Notes: generated from the letters alone by a model not told the origin. 7,670 bases of DNA from UBA4615 sp044359175 (GCA_044359175.1 JBIKMO010000213.1:1-7670); one strand, 5' to 3'. Counted from the stretch's first letter, positions 1 through 5,626 are shown. A program made the numbers and translations.

Positions 1-387
1 CGCCGGTCCGGTGGCGTTGACCGCGAACAGCCGCGCGAGCCGTACCGGATCGAGCATCGCCAGCGACTTCTCCGGGCGCAACCCGTCGGGCGCGTGCAGC
101 AGGCCGCTGGCGACGATCACCCGGCGCACCGGCGCGAGCGTGCGCGCGAGCTCGGCGGCCGCGGCGATGCTGGGCTCATCGGTGAGGTCGATCGTGCCGC
201 GCAGCAGCCGCCCGCCGAACGCCTCGACCGCATCCGCCGGGGCCGCGGCCGGCGCCGGGCGCGGGCGCGGGCGCGACAGCGCCAGAACGCTGGCCACGTC
301 GTCGCGCGCGAGCAGCGCCTCGACCAGGGCCGCGCCCAGCCCACCCGAGGCGCCGATCACCACCGCGCCGGATCGGGGCGCCGTCAT
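1..387 (-). CDS. Short-chain dehydrogenase/reductase, C-factor (CsgA)-like, N-terminal part (cut by left edge)
   Basis: The frame starts at ATG 387-385 and runs off the left edge after 129 codons without a stop. Near the N-terminus (residues 9-18) it reads VVIGASGGLG, the glycine-rich NAD(P)-binding loop of the classical SDR Rossmann fold. Further on come the segments VIVASGLLH, RPEKSLAMLD and LFAVNATGP, which I associate with SDRs resembling the myxobacterial C-factor protein CsgA. FAVN supplies the Asn of the SDR active-site region. The catalytic YxxxK motif would lie beyond the edge, so activity cannot be judged. Known for the fold: NAD(P)-dependent oxidation or reduction of an alcohol or carbonyl, in the cytoplasm. 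There is no clear Shine-Dalgarno before the ATG. The gene lies 43 nt after the stop of an SDR remnant (431-520) and 133 nt after the aldolase stop, so it may be read from the upstream operon. The SDR assignment is firm; the substrate is unknown. Confidence 0.87.
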   Translation of the reverse strand, partial: MTAPRSGAVVIGASGGLGAALVEALLARDDVASVLALSRPRPRPAPAAAPADAVEAFGGRLLRGTIDLTDEPSIAAAAELARTLAPVRRVIVASGLLHAPDGLRPEKSLAMLDPVRLARLFAVNATGPA

Positions 388-430
388 GACGCCACGCGGG
401 GCGCAGGCCGGTTGCTCGCGGACGACAGGC

Positions 431-520
431 TCACAGCGCGATCGTGACGCCGCCGGGAACCACCCGCGCGTGCCCGTTCACGAAGGCGGGATCGTCCGAG
501 GCGAGGTACACGGCCGCGGC
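431..520 (-). pseudogene. 3'-end remnant of a second short-chain dehydrogenase gene (29 codons plus stop context)
   Basis: Between the aldolase stop (TGA, 523-521) and the next gene, the minus strand reads 29 sense codons (including the stop, 520-431) that spell a typical SDR C-terminus. It contains YLASDDPAFVNGH followed by VVPGGVTIAL and a TGA at 433-431. The pattern YLASD-x3-F-V-x-G-x4-V-x-GG close to the C-terminus is a hallmark of classical SDRs, where it forms the last strand and the tail. No start codon, Rossmann motif or YxxxK precedes it. The preceding codon is the aldolase's own stop, in the same frame. The simplest reading is that most of an SDR gene that once followed the aldolase has been deleted, leaving its tail. 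The alternative, a tail translated by stop-codon readthrough, is unlikely. The match to the SDR tail is by eye, but it is specific and sits in the right orientation. Confidence 0.7.
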
Positions 521-1300
521 TCAGTCCCGCCATCCGGCGTCGATCCGGTCGAGACGGCGCAGCATCGCCGGCCATTCGTCGCGCCCGAGCGGACTCGCCG
601 GGTTGCCGAAGCCGCGCGCGGCGGTCTTCGCGCTCACCGCCTCGCCCGGCATCGACAGCGGGGTACCGCAGGCCATCGCCGCGAGCTGCGCGTCGCAGGC
701 CTTCTCGAGGTGGAAGCACATGCTGAAGGCCTCGGCCACCGTGCGCCCGGCCACCAGCAGGCCGTGATTGCGCAGGATCAGCACCGGCCGATCGCCGAGG
801 TCGCGGACCAGCCGCTCACGCTCCTCGAGTTCGGTGGCCAGCCCCTCGTACGCGTGGTAGCCGACGCGACCGTGGAACAGCTGCGCGTGCTGCGACAGCG
901 GCAACAGCCCGCACTCGAGCATCGATACCGCGATGCCGGCGCGCGTGTGGGTGTGGATCACGCAACCCACGTCCGGGCGCGCGCCGTGCACCGCGCTGTG
1001 GATCACGAACCCGGCGCGGTGGATCCGGGCGGGCTCGCGATCGGCCGGGGCGTCGATCGGCATGCCGTCCAGATCGATCTTCACCAGCGAGGAGGCGGTG
1101 ATCTCGTCGAACGCCAGGCCGAACGGGTTCAGCAGGACGTGCTCGTGCGGCCCGGGCACCCGCGCCGAGATGTGCGTGTAGACCAGGTCGGTCCAGCCGT
1201 GCAGCGCGGCGAGCCGGTAGCAGGCGGCCAGGTCGAGTCGCGCCTGCCGCTCGGCGGCCGATACGCCTGCGCGCAACGTGCCGATCGTCGGGGCGTTCAC
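521..1300 (-). CDS. Class II aldolase/adducin family protein (second of a tandem pair)
   Basis: A 259-residue protein starting at GTG 1300-1298. The start is chosen because this GTG overlaps the TGA of the upstream aldolase in the sequence GTGA, a classic translational-coupling arrangement. Starting further upstream would run through the neighbouring gene in another frame. A GAGG at 1311-1314 lies 10 nt before it. The single aldolase-II domain spans roughly residues 18-215. His116 and His118 in CVIHTHTRAG and His179 in ILRNHGLLVAG match the three zinc ligands of L-fuculose-phosphate aldolase (FucA). The FucA catalytic glutamate (Glu73) aligns with Gly97 in RAGFVIH, so classical aldol cleavage is doubtful. 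Relatives with this pattern are usually annotated only as class II aldolase/adducin; some family members are aldolases, epimerases or decarboxylases. Length is normal. It is the last gene of the tauD-receptor-aldolase unit, and its stop abuts an SDR remnant. The reaction and substrate are unknown. Confidence 0.92.
   Translation of the reverse strand: MNAPTIGTLRAGVSAAERQARLDLAACYRLAALHGWTDLVYTHISARVPGPHEHVLLNPFGLAFDEITASSLVKIDLDGMPIDAPADREPARIHRAGFVIHSAVHGARPDVGCVIHTHTRAGIAVSMLECGLLPLSQHAQLFHGRVGYHAYEGLATELEERERLVRDLGDRPVLILRNHGLLVAGRTVAEAFSMCFHLEKACDAQLAAMACGTPLSMPGEAVSAKTAARGFGNPASPLGRDEWPAMLRRLDRIDAGWRD
747..785 (-). repeat. 39-bp near-identical block shared by the two aldolase genes (mate at 1529-1567)
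   Basis: Positions 747-785 and 1529-1567 match at 38 of 39 bases by direct comparison, with one A/G difference. Both encode the ILRNHGLLVAG segment carrying the third zinc-ligand histidine. The rest of the two genes is clearly more diverged, so this is the longest nearly identical tract I see between them. Strong protein constraint plus shared codon bias explains most of it, although local gene conversion is possible. Recombination between the two copies would delete about 780 bp and leave a single chimeric aldolase gene. Confidence 0.6.
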
Positions 1301-2076
1301 GCGAGCAGCGCCTCGTAGCGGATGCCGGCGCGGCGCAGGCTCGCGTCGAACATCGCCTGACCGGGCCGGCTCTGGCCGGCGATCATCGCGTGGCGCTGGC
1401 GCGGGATCGCCCGCAGCACCGCCTCGGGCACGGGCATGTCGGGGCCGGCCATCGAGGCGGCCGCGAGCTGGACCTCGCAGGCGCGCTGCAGCGACCACAG
1501 CGTGCGGAACGCCTCGGGCACGCTGGCGCCGGCCACCAGCAGGCCGTGGTTGCGCAGGATCAGCACCTCCTTGTCGCCCAGGCTCGCGACCAGGCGACGC
1601 TGCTCGTCCAGGTCGGTGGTCACGCCCTCGAAGTCGTGGTAGGCGACGTTGCCGTAGAACTGCGCGCCGTAGAAGTTGTCGTGCGACAGCCCCGCGGCCT
1701 TGCTCGCCACCGCCACCCCGGCGGTGGTGTGCACGTGCATCACGCAGTGCGCGTCCGGCCGCGCGCGATGGATCGCCGCGTGGATCACGAAGCCCGCCGG
1801 GTTCACCGGCCAGGGCACGTCGTCGAGCTTGCGGCCGTCGACGTCGATGCGCACCAGGTTGCGCGCGGTGACTTCGACGTAGTGCAGCCCGTACGGATTG
1901 ATCAGGAACGACGGCGGCTCGCCCGGCAGCCGCAGCGTCAGGTGGTTGAAGATCATCTCGGTCCAGCCGAGGTGATCGAACAGCCGGTAGCACGCGGCGA
2001 GCTCCAGCCGCGCGCACCACTCGGCTTCGGCCATGCCGTGCGGTCGGGCGCGGGCGACGTCGTGGGTCATGTCCAT
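1297..2076 (-). CDS. Class II aldolase/adducin family protein (first of a tandem pair)
   Basis: A 259-residue protein from ATG 2076-2074. A GTG directly before it (2079-2077) is also in frame, but the GGGAG at 2084-2088 is 7 nt from the ATG and only 4 nt from the GTG, so the ATG is preferred. Counting from the GTG, the aldolase-II fold covers about residues 22-212. The zinc ligands are His115 and His117 in CVMHVHTTAG and His178 in ILRNHGLLVAG. At the position of the FucA catalytic glutamate there is Gly96 in NPAGFVIH. The protein is about half identical by eye to the next gene product, so the pair is an old duplication or joint acquisition rather than a recent copy. It starts 16 nt after the receptor gene's stop and overlaps the following GTG by 4 nt, so all are probably on one mRNA. 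Likely a cytoplasmic metal-dependent lyase, epimerase or decarboxylase acting on a hydroxy or keto acid; the substrate is unknown. Confidence 0.92.
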   Translation of the reverse strand: MDMTHDVARARPHGMAEAEWCARLELAACYRLFDHLGWTEMIFNHLTLRLPGEPPSFLINPYGLHYVEVTARNLVRIDVDGRKLDDVPWPVNPAGFVIHAAIHRARPDAHCVMHVHTTAGVAVASKAAGLSHDNFYGAQFYGNVAYHDFEGVTTDLDEQRRLVASLGDKEVLILRNHGLLVAGASVPEAFRTLWSLQRACEVQLAAASMAGPDMPVPEAVLRAIPRQRHAMIAGQSRPGQAMFDASLRRAGIRYEALLA

Positions 2077-2083
2077 CACGGTG

Positions 2084-2088
2084 CTCCC
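2084..2088 (-). promoter_or_regulatory. Ribosome binding site GGGAG that decides the start of the first aldolase
   Basis: The minus strand reads GGGAG then CACCGTGATG. Spacing is 7 nt to the ATG (2076) and 4 nt to the in-frame GTG (2079), which favours the ATG. The site lies in the 16-nt gap after the receptor gene's TAG stop (2095-2093). Confidence 0.6.
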
Positions 2089-2092
2089 AGCC

Positions 2093-3112
2093 CTAGTCGA
2101 CGCGCGCGCCGGAGCGCTTGACCAGCTCGGCCCAACGCAGTGCGTCGCGCGGCACCAGCGCCGCGAGCGCCTCGAGCGTCATCGGGTTCGGCTCGACGCC
2201 GACCCTGGCGAGCTGCTCGCGGAACTCGGGCGTCGCGAGCGCCTTGTTCAGCTCGCCGTTCATCCGGGCGAGGATCTCCGGCGGCACGCCGTTGGGCACC
2301 GCCACCGCCTGCCAGGCCTGCAGGTCGATCTCGCGATCGAACTCGGTCATCGACGGCACCTCGGGCGCGAGCGGCGAGCGCTGGGCGCCGGTGACCGCGA
2401 TCGCCTTGACCCGGCCGGCGCGGATCTGCGGCATCGCGATCGCCACGTCGATGAACATGAAGTCGATGCGCCCGCTCATCACGTCGGAGAGCGCCTGCAC
2501 GCTGCCGTTGTACGGGATGTGCGTGGCAAACACCCGGTGCCGGCTCTTGATCATCTCCGTCACCAGGTGATGCACCGTGCCGTTGCCCGGCGACCCGAAG
2601 TTGTAGCGACCCGGCTTGCCGCGCAGTTCGGCGACCAGTTCGCGGACGCTGGCGGCCGGGAAGTCCGGGCGGGTGACCAGGAACAGCGTGACGTTGCCGA
2701 TCATCGCGACCGCGGTCAGGTCGCTCGGCTTGACCTGCGCGTCCCGGAACAGCGCGGGCGCGATGCCGAGCGTGGTGGTGGTGGCGACCATCATCGTGTA
2801 GCCGTCGGGCGCGGCGCGCGCGACCTGCTGCGCGGCCAGCAGCGTGCCCGCGCCCGGCCGGTTCTCGACCACCACCGGCTGACCGAACGCGAGCCGATAG
2901 CGATCGGCCACCGCACGGCCGAGCGTGTCGGTGAGGGCGCCCGGCGGAAACGGTACCAGCAGGCGCAGCGGCCGATCGGGCCACGCGGGCTGCGCATGCA
3001 CGGCCGGCGCGAGGCCGGCCGCACCGAGCGCGGCCGCGGCGCGCAGCAGGTCGCGCCGGATCGTGCGCGGGACCGGGCCCGGCGGGAGCGAAGCAGAAGG
3101 TCGATCGATCAT
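2093..3112 (-). CDS. Bug/TctC-family periplasmic solute-binding protein (tripartite tricarboxylate transporter receptor)
   Basis: A 339-residue protein from ATG 3112-3110, preceded by GGAG at 3121-3124 with 8-nt spacing; the stop is TAG. Residues 16-40 form an export signal with a twin-arginine look: RTIRRDLLRA, an Ala-rich hydrophobic core, and a likely cut after AVHA (residue 40). The mature part begins with the family pattern WPDRPLRLLVPFPPG-x3-D (residues 44-62), then VVENRPGAG and DGYTMM. Later segments YNFGSPGNGT, HIPYNG, IDFMFID and the C-terminal FREQLARVGVEP are all typical of Bug receptors. Known for the family: periplasmic capture of carboxylates, amino acids or aromatic acids, either for a TctAB permease or as an orphan receptor. 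No tctA or tctB is present here. One oddity is that the usual PPGG before the ligand-binding Asp reads PPGA (Ala59). The gene sits 50 nt after the dioxygenase and 16 nt before the aldolases, so the ligand is probably the substrate of those enzymes. Confidence 0.94.
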   Translation of the reverse strand: MIDRPSASLPPGPVPRTIRRDLLRAAAALGAAGLAPAVHAQPAWPDRPLRLLVPFPPGALTDTLGRAVADRYRLAFGQPVVVENRPGAGTLLAAQQVARAAPDGYTMMVATTTTLGIAPALFRDAQVKPSDLTAVAMIGNVTLFLVTRPDFPAASVRELVAELRGKPGRYNFGSPGNGTVHHLVTEMIKSRHRVFATHIPYNGSVQALSDVMSGRIDFMFIDVAIAMPQIRAGRVKAIAVTGAQRSPLAPEVPSMTEFDREIDLQAWQAVAVPNGVPPEILARMNGELNKALATPEFREQLARVGVEPNPMTLEALAALVPRDALRWAELVKRSGARVD

Positions 3113-3162
3113 GGCGAGGTCTCCATGCGCGTCATCGAACGGCGCGCCGCGTCACGACGGGT

Positions 3163-4137
3163 TCAGCCGCGCTCGAACTCGCGGGTCGGGCGGCGCCCGG
3201 GATTGGCCGGCACCACCCCGTGGCCGCTCGGCAGCGGGGCCACGCCGTCCTCGGGCAGGTAGTCGCCGGTCACGCCGGTCACCGGCTCGCCGGCGATCGT
3301 CACCCGCTCCATCGTGCGTCGCTGCGGGTAGTAGTCGTGCGGTGCATAGTGGTGCACCGAGCGGTTGTCCCACATGACGATCGTGTGCGGCGCCCACTTC
3401 ACGCGCAGCTGGTACTCGGGGATGGCCGCGCGCGAATACAGGTATTCGAGGATCATCCGGCTCTCGTCGTCCTTCAGGCCCTTGATGCGGACGCAGAACT
3501 GGGGATTGACGTTGAGCACGCGGCGGCGGCTCACCGGGTGCACGCGCACCACCGGATGCCACGGATTCGGATACTGTGCCTCCAGCTCGCGCAGCTTCGC
3601 CTGGTGCTTCTCCGAGGCGGTGAACAGACCGCGCCAGGGCTTGAAGTCGTGAAGCGCCTCCAGCCCATGGATGTAGCGCTTCATGCGCTCCGACAGGCCG
3701 TGGTAGGCCGCGGTCATGCTCGAGAACAGCGTGTCGCCGCCGTACTCGGGCACGACGCGCGCGCGCAGCACGGTCGCCATCGGCGGCTGCTGCCGAAACG
3801 TCTCGTCCGCGTGCCACTGGTCGGTCAGCGCCGGCGGGTTGTCGGCCGAATAGTCGAGCACGATCACCTCGCGGCGGTCGTCCAGGTTCGGCGAGAACGG
3901 ATGGATCGACAGCGGCCCGAAGCGCTGCGCGAACGCGATCTGCTGATCGAGCGTGACGTCCTGGTCGCGGAAGATCAGCACCTCGTGGCGCACGAACGCG
4001 TCGTGGACGGCAGCGAAGCTCGCGTCGTCGAGCGGCTCGCGCAGGTCCACGCCGCGGATCTCCGCGCCGATGTTGCCGCCCAGGCGGATCACCTGCACGT
4101 TCGGGGCCGGGGTGCCGATCGGGCCGGGTGCGTTCAT
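3163..4137 (-). CDS. TauD/TfdA-family Fe(II)/2-oxoglutarate-dependent dioxygenase
   Basis: A 324-residue protein from ATG 4137-4135. GGAG at 4144-4147 lies 6 nt upstream. A longer in-frame start at 4182 is rejected because it overlaps the predicted -10 box. The iron-binding facial triad is visible: His109 and Asp111 in QWHADETF, and distal His263 in MWDNRSVHHYA. The co-substrate-binding arginine is expected at Arg278 in RTMERVTIAGE, by comparison with TauD. The TauD/TfdA fold fills residues 15-290, and the C-terminal 30 residues are a Pro/Gly/Arg-rich tail. Known for the family: O2- and 2-oxoglutarate-driven hydroxylation, often with loss of sulfite, phenol or alcohol (taurine, 2,4-D, alkyl sulfates). 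The substrate cannot be read from sequence. It is the first gene of the unit with the Bug receptor and the aldolases, and appears to have its own promoter at 4181-4210. All catalytic residues are intact and the length is normal or slightly long. Confidence 0.94.
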   Translation of the reverse strand: MNAPGPIGTPAPNVQVIRLGGNIGAEIRGVDLREPLDDASFAAVHDAFVRHEVLIFRDQDVTLDQQIAFAQRFGPLSIHPFSPNLDDRREVIVLDYSADNPPALTDQWHADETFRQQPPMATVLRARVVPEYGGDTLFSSMTAAYHGLSERMKRYIHGLEALHDFKPWRGLFTASEKHQAKLRELEAQYPNPWHPVVRVHPVSRRRVLNVNPQFCVRIKGLKDDESRMILEYLYSRAAIPEYQLRVKWAPHTIVMWDNRSVHHYAPHDYYPQRRTMERVTIAGEPVTGVTGDYLPEDGVAPLPSGHGVVPANPGRRPTREFERG

Positions 4138-4143
4138 GTCGGT

Positions 4144-4147
4144 CTCC
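4144..4147 (-). promoter_or_regulatory. Ribosome binding site GGAG that decides the dioxygenase start
   Basis: The minus strand reads GGAG, six bases (ACCGAC), then ATG 4137. Together with the promoter position this fixes the start at 4137 rather than at the in-frame codon 45 nt upstream (4182). Confidence 0.6.
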
Positions 4148-4149
4148 AC

Positions 4150-4170
4150 GCCCCGTCCGCGGTGCGGGGC
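4150..4170 (-). other. Small leader stem-loop before the dioxygenase RBS
   Basis: Bases 4150-4155 (GCCCCG on the plus strand) and 4165-4170 (CGGGGC) are exact inverted repeats: a 6-bp, all-GC stem with a 9-nt loop, ending two bases upstream of the GGAG. It falls inside the predicted 5' leader of the dioxygenase mRNA. It could slow ribosome loading or stabilise the transcript. In DNA of this GC content such short stems are common, so the functional claim is weak. Confidence 0.25.
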
Positions 4171-4180
4171 CGATCGAGGC

Positions 4181-4210
4181 ATTGTCCGCAGGCGCGGGCC
4201 ACGCCGTCAA
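4181..4210 (-). promoter_or_regulatory. Candidate sigma-70 promoter for the dioxygenase-receptor-aldolase unit
   Basis: On the minus strand there is TTGACG (4210-4205), an 18-nt spacer, then GACAAT (4186-4181). The -35 box matches the sigma-70 consensus at 5 of 6 positions and the -10 box at 4 of 6. This is notable in a very GC-rich spacer where AT-containing hexamers are scarce. Transcription would begin near 4174, giving a leader of about 37 nt to the ATG at 4137 that includes a GGAG site. This implies that the dioxygenase unit can be transcribed independently of the P450. Confidence 0.5.
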
Positions 4211-4235
4211 ACCGCGCCGCCGGCACCGCGATGGG

Positions 4236-4272
4236 CCCGAGGCCGCGAACCGGGGCGCGACCCGCGGCCGGG
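4236..4272 (-). terminator. GC-rich hairpin after the P450 gene, possible weak terminator
   Basis: GGCCGCG (4241-4247) and CGCGGCC (4263-4269) are exact inverted repeats with a 15-nt loop. Three further G-C pairs (4236-4238 with 4270-4272) extend the stem past a 2-nt bulge. It lies 36 nt beyond the P450 stop and before the predicted dioxygenase promoter, where a terminator would be expected. No T-run follows on the minus strand, so it is not a standard intrinsic terminator and could simply reflect base composition. Confidence 0.25.
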
Positions 4273-4307
4273 TCGGACCCCGCAGGCCGCCGGCACCGCC
4301 ACCGCCG

Positions 4308-5564
4308 TCAGCCGGGGATCCGCACCGGCAACCGGGTGTAGCCGCGTACGAAGTTCGACAGCACCCGCTGCGGCGGCCCGACCACCTCGATCGCCGGAAA
4401 GCGCGGCAGGATCTCTTCCCAGAGGATGCGCAGCTGCAGCTCGGCCAGCCGGTTGCCGACGCAGCGATGGATGCCGAAGCCGAACGACAGGTGCTGGCGC
4501 GGCCGCGGCCGGTCGATGACGAACGCTTCCGGATCGTCGATCGCGGTCTCGTCCCGGTTGCCCGAGTAGTACCACATCACCACCTTGTCGCCCGTGCGGA
4601 TGGTCTTGCCGCCGAGCTCGGCATCGGCGAGCGCGGTGCGGCGCATGTGCGCGAGCGGGGTCTGCCAGCGGATGATCTCCGGCACCGTCGAGCCGATCAG
4701 GGCGGGGTCGGCGCGAAGCTTGGCCCACTGCTCCGGATGGCGGTGGAAGGCGAGCACGCCGCCGGTCATCGAGTTGCGCGTGGTGTCGTTGCCGCCCACG
4801 ATCAGCAGCACCAGGTTGCCCAGGAACTCGCGCGGGCTCATCCCGCGGGTGGCTTCGCCGTGGGCCAGCATCGAGATCAGGTCCGGAGCGGGCGGCGCGT
4901 TGACGCGCTCGTTCCACAGCCGCGTGAAGTAGGCCAGGCACCGGCCCAACTCCTCCCAGCGCTGCGCCTCGGAGCGCAGCAGGTGCCGTTCGCCGACGTG
5001 CGCGGTCGACACGTCCGACCACCAGGTGAGCAGCCGCCGATCCTGCATCGGCACGTCGAACAGCGTGGCCAGCATCCGCGTGGTCAGCTCGATCGACACC
5101 CGTTCGACCCAGTCGAAGGTCTCGCCGCGCGGCAGCGCGTCGAGCACCTCGCAGGTGCGCTCGCGGATCAGCGCCTCCATCCGCGCCAGGTTCGCGGGCG
5201 CGACGATCGGGCTCACCACCTTGCGCTGCTCGTCGTGGCGCGGCGGATCCATCGCGATGAACATCTGCAGCCGCTGATCGGTCGGCGGATCGAAGATGCC
5301 CACGCCGCCGTGGGTCCAGTCGGACGAGTAGGTGCGGTGGTCGGTGTCCACCGCCATGATGTCGGCGTAGCGGGTCACCGACCAGAACGCGCCATTGACC
5401 GGGTTCACCGTCCAGTGCACCGGGTCGTCGCGCCGCAGCCGCGCGAACTGGTGGCGCACGCTGTCGTCGGCGAACAGCCGCGGCTTGGAGGGGTCCACCT
5501 GCTCCAGCGGCATCGAGAAGGCCTCGACCCGGGCGAGCTCGTCAGCGGTCGGAGCGGAATTCAT
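4308..5564 (-). CDS. CYP153: Cytochrome P450, CYP153 family (alkane/fatty-acid terminal hydroxylase type)
   Basis: A 418-residue soluble P450 from ATG 5564-5562, with GAGGA at 5573-5577 giving 8-nt spacing; the stop is TGA at 4310-4308. The I-helix oxygen-activation motif is GGNDTTRN (residues 257-264), the K-helix ExxR is EIIR (296-299), and the heme loop is FGFGIHRCVG with Cys368 as thiolate ligand. Segments I recognise as CYP153 signatures include MFIAMDPPRHDEQR, IELTTRMLATLFD, LLIVGGNDTTRNSM, IIRWQTPLAHMRR and VVMWYYSGNRD, as well as the C-terminal NFVRGYTRLPV. Known for the family: NAD(P)H-driven terminal hydroxylation of medium-chain alkanes, fatty acids or related chains, in the cytoplasm, using a ferredoxin and a ferredoxin reductase. 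Neither partner gene is in the window. It lacks the N-terminal extension seen in some longer family members. It is preceded by a candidate promoter and palindrome and followed by a 170-nt gap before the dioxygenase. The P450 call is certain; the family call is from memory of sequences. Confidence 0.93.
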   Translation of the reverse strand: MNSAPTADELARVEAFSMPLEQVDPSKPRLFADDSVRHQFARLRRDDPVHWTVNPVNGAFWSVTRYADIMAVDTDHRTYSSDWTHGGVGIFDPPTDQRLQMFIAMDPPRHDEQRKVVSPIVAPANLARMEALIRERTCEVLDALPRGETFDWVERVSIELTTRMLATLFDVPMQDRRLLTWWSDVSTAHVGERHLLRSEAQRWEELGRCLAYFTRLWNERVNAPPAPDLISMLAHGEATRGMSPREFLGNLVLLIVGGNDTTRNSMTGGVLAFHRHPEQWAKLRADPALIGSTVPEIIRWQTPLAHMRRTALADAELGGKTIRTGDKVVMWYYSGNRDETAIDDPEAFVIDRPRPRQHLSFGFGIHRCVGNRLAELQLRILWEEILPRFPAIEVVGPPQRVLSNFVRGYTRLPVRIPG

Positions 5565-5594
5565 CTCGCACGTCCTCGAGTTCGGTGGGGTTCG

Positions 5595-5608
5595 CCGATC
5601 ATGATCGG
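5595..5608. promoter_or_regulatory. Perfect 14-bp palindrome, possible operator of the P450 gene
   Basis: CCGATCATGATCGG is its own reverse complement over all 14 bases. It lies 30 nt upstream of the P450 start and covers the predicted -10 box (5598-5603), where a bound repressor would block RNA polymerase. A perfect 14-mer palindrome is expected by chance roughly once per 16 kb of random sequence, so position matters more than rarity here. The regulator is unknown and none is encoded in the window. Confidence 0.4.
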
Positions 5609-5626
5609 TGACCGCGCGGGCGGCAA
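5598..5626 (-). promoter_or_regulatory. Candidate sigma-70 promoter of the P450 gene
   Basis: On the minus strand, TTGCCG (5626-5621) is followed by a 17-nt spacer and CATGAT (5603-5598). Each box matches the sigma-70 consensus at 4 of 6 positions and the spacing is ideal. The start site would be near 5591, giving a short leader that contains the GAGGA ribosome binding site. The match is moderate; the ideal spacing and the location directly upstream of the gene are the main support. Confidence 0.4.

Noticed and set aside
11..1318. Plus-strand open frame opposite the SDR, remnant and second aldolase
   Set aside because: Spans several minus-strand genes and has an Arg/Ala-rich product without any domain.
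1301..2020. Upstream extension of the second aldolase frame into a 499-codon fusion
   Set aside because: The extra part is an out-of-frame reading of the first aldolase; the GTGA overlap at 1297-1300 gives a natural start.
4138..4182. Longer dioxygenase start at 4182
   Set aside because: The codon overlaps the predicted -10 box and has no good ribosome binding site; the ATG at 4137 has GGAG at 6 nt.
4216..4299. 14-bp direct repeat GCCGCCGGCACCGC at 4216-4229 and 4286-4299
   Set aside because: Exact, but made only of common high-GC words in a short spacer; no terminal structure or target duplication suggests a mobile element or binding-site array.
2033..4341. Plus-strand open frames opposite the receptor and dioxygenase genes (2033-3262 and 3220-4341)
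   Set aside because: Same shadow effect; the opposite strand encodes proteins with intact family motifs.
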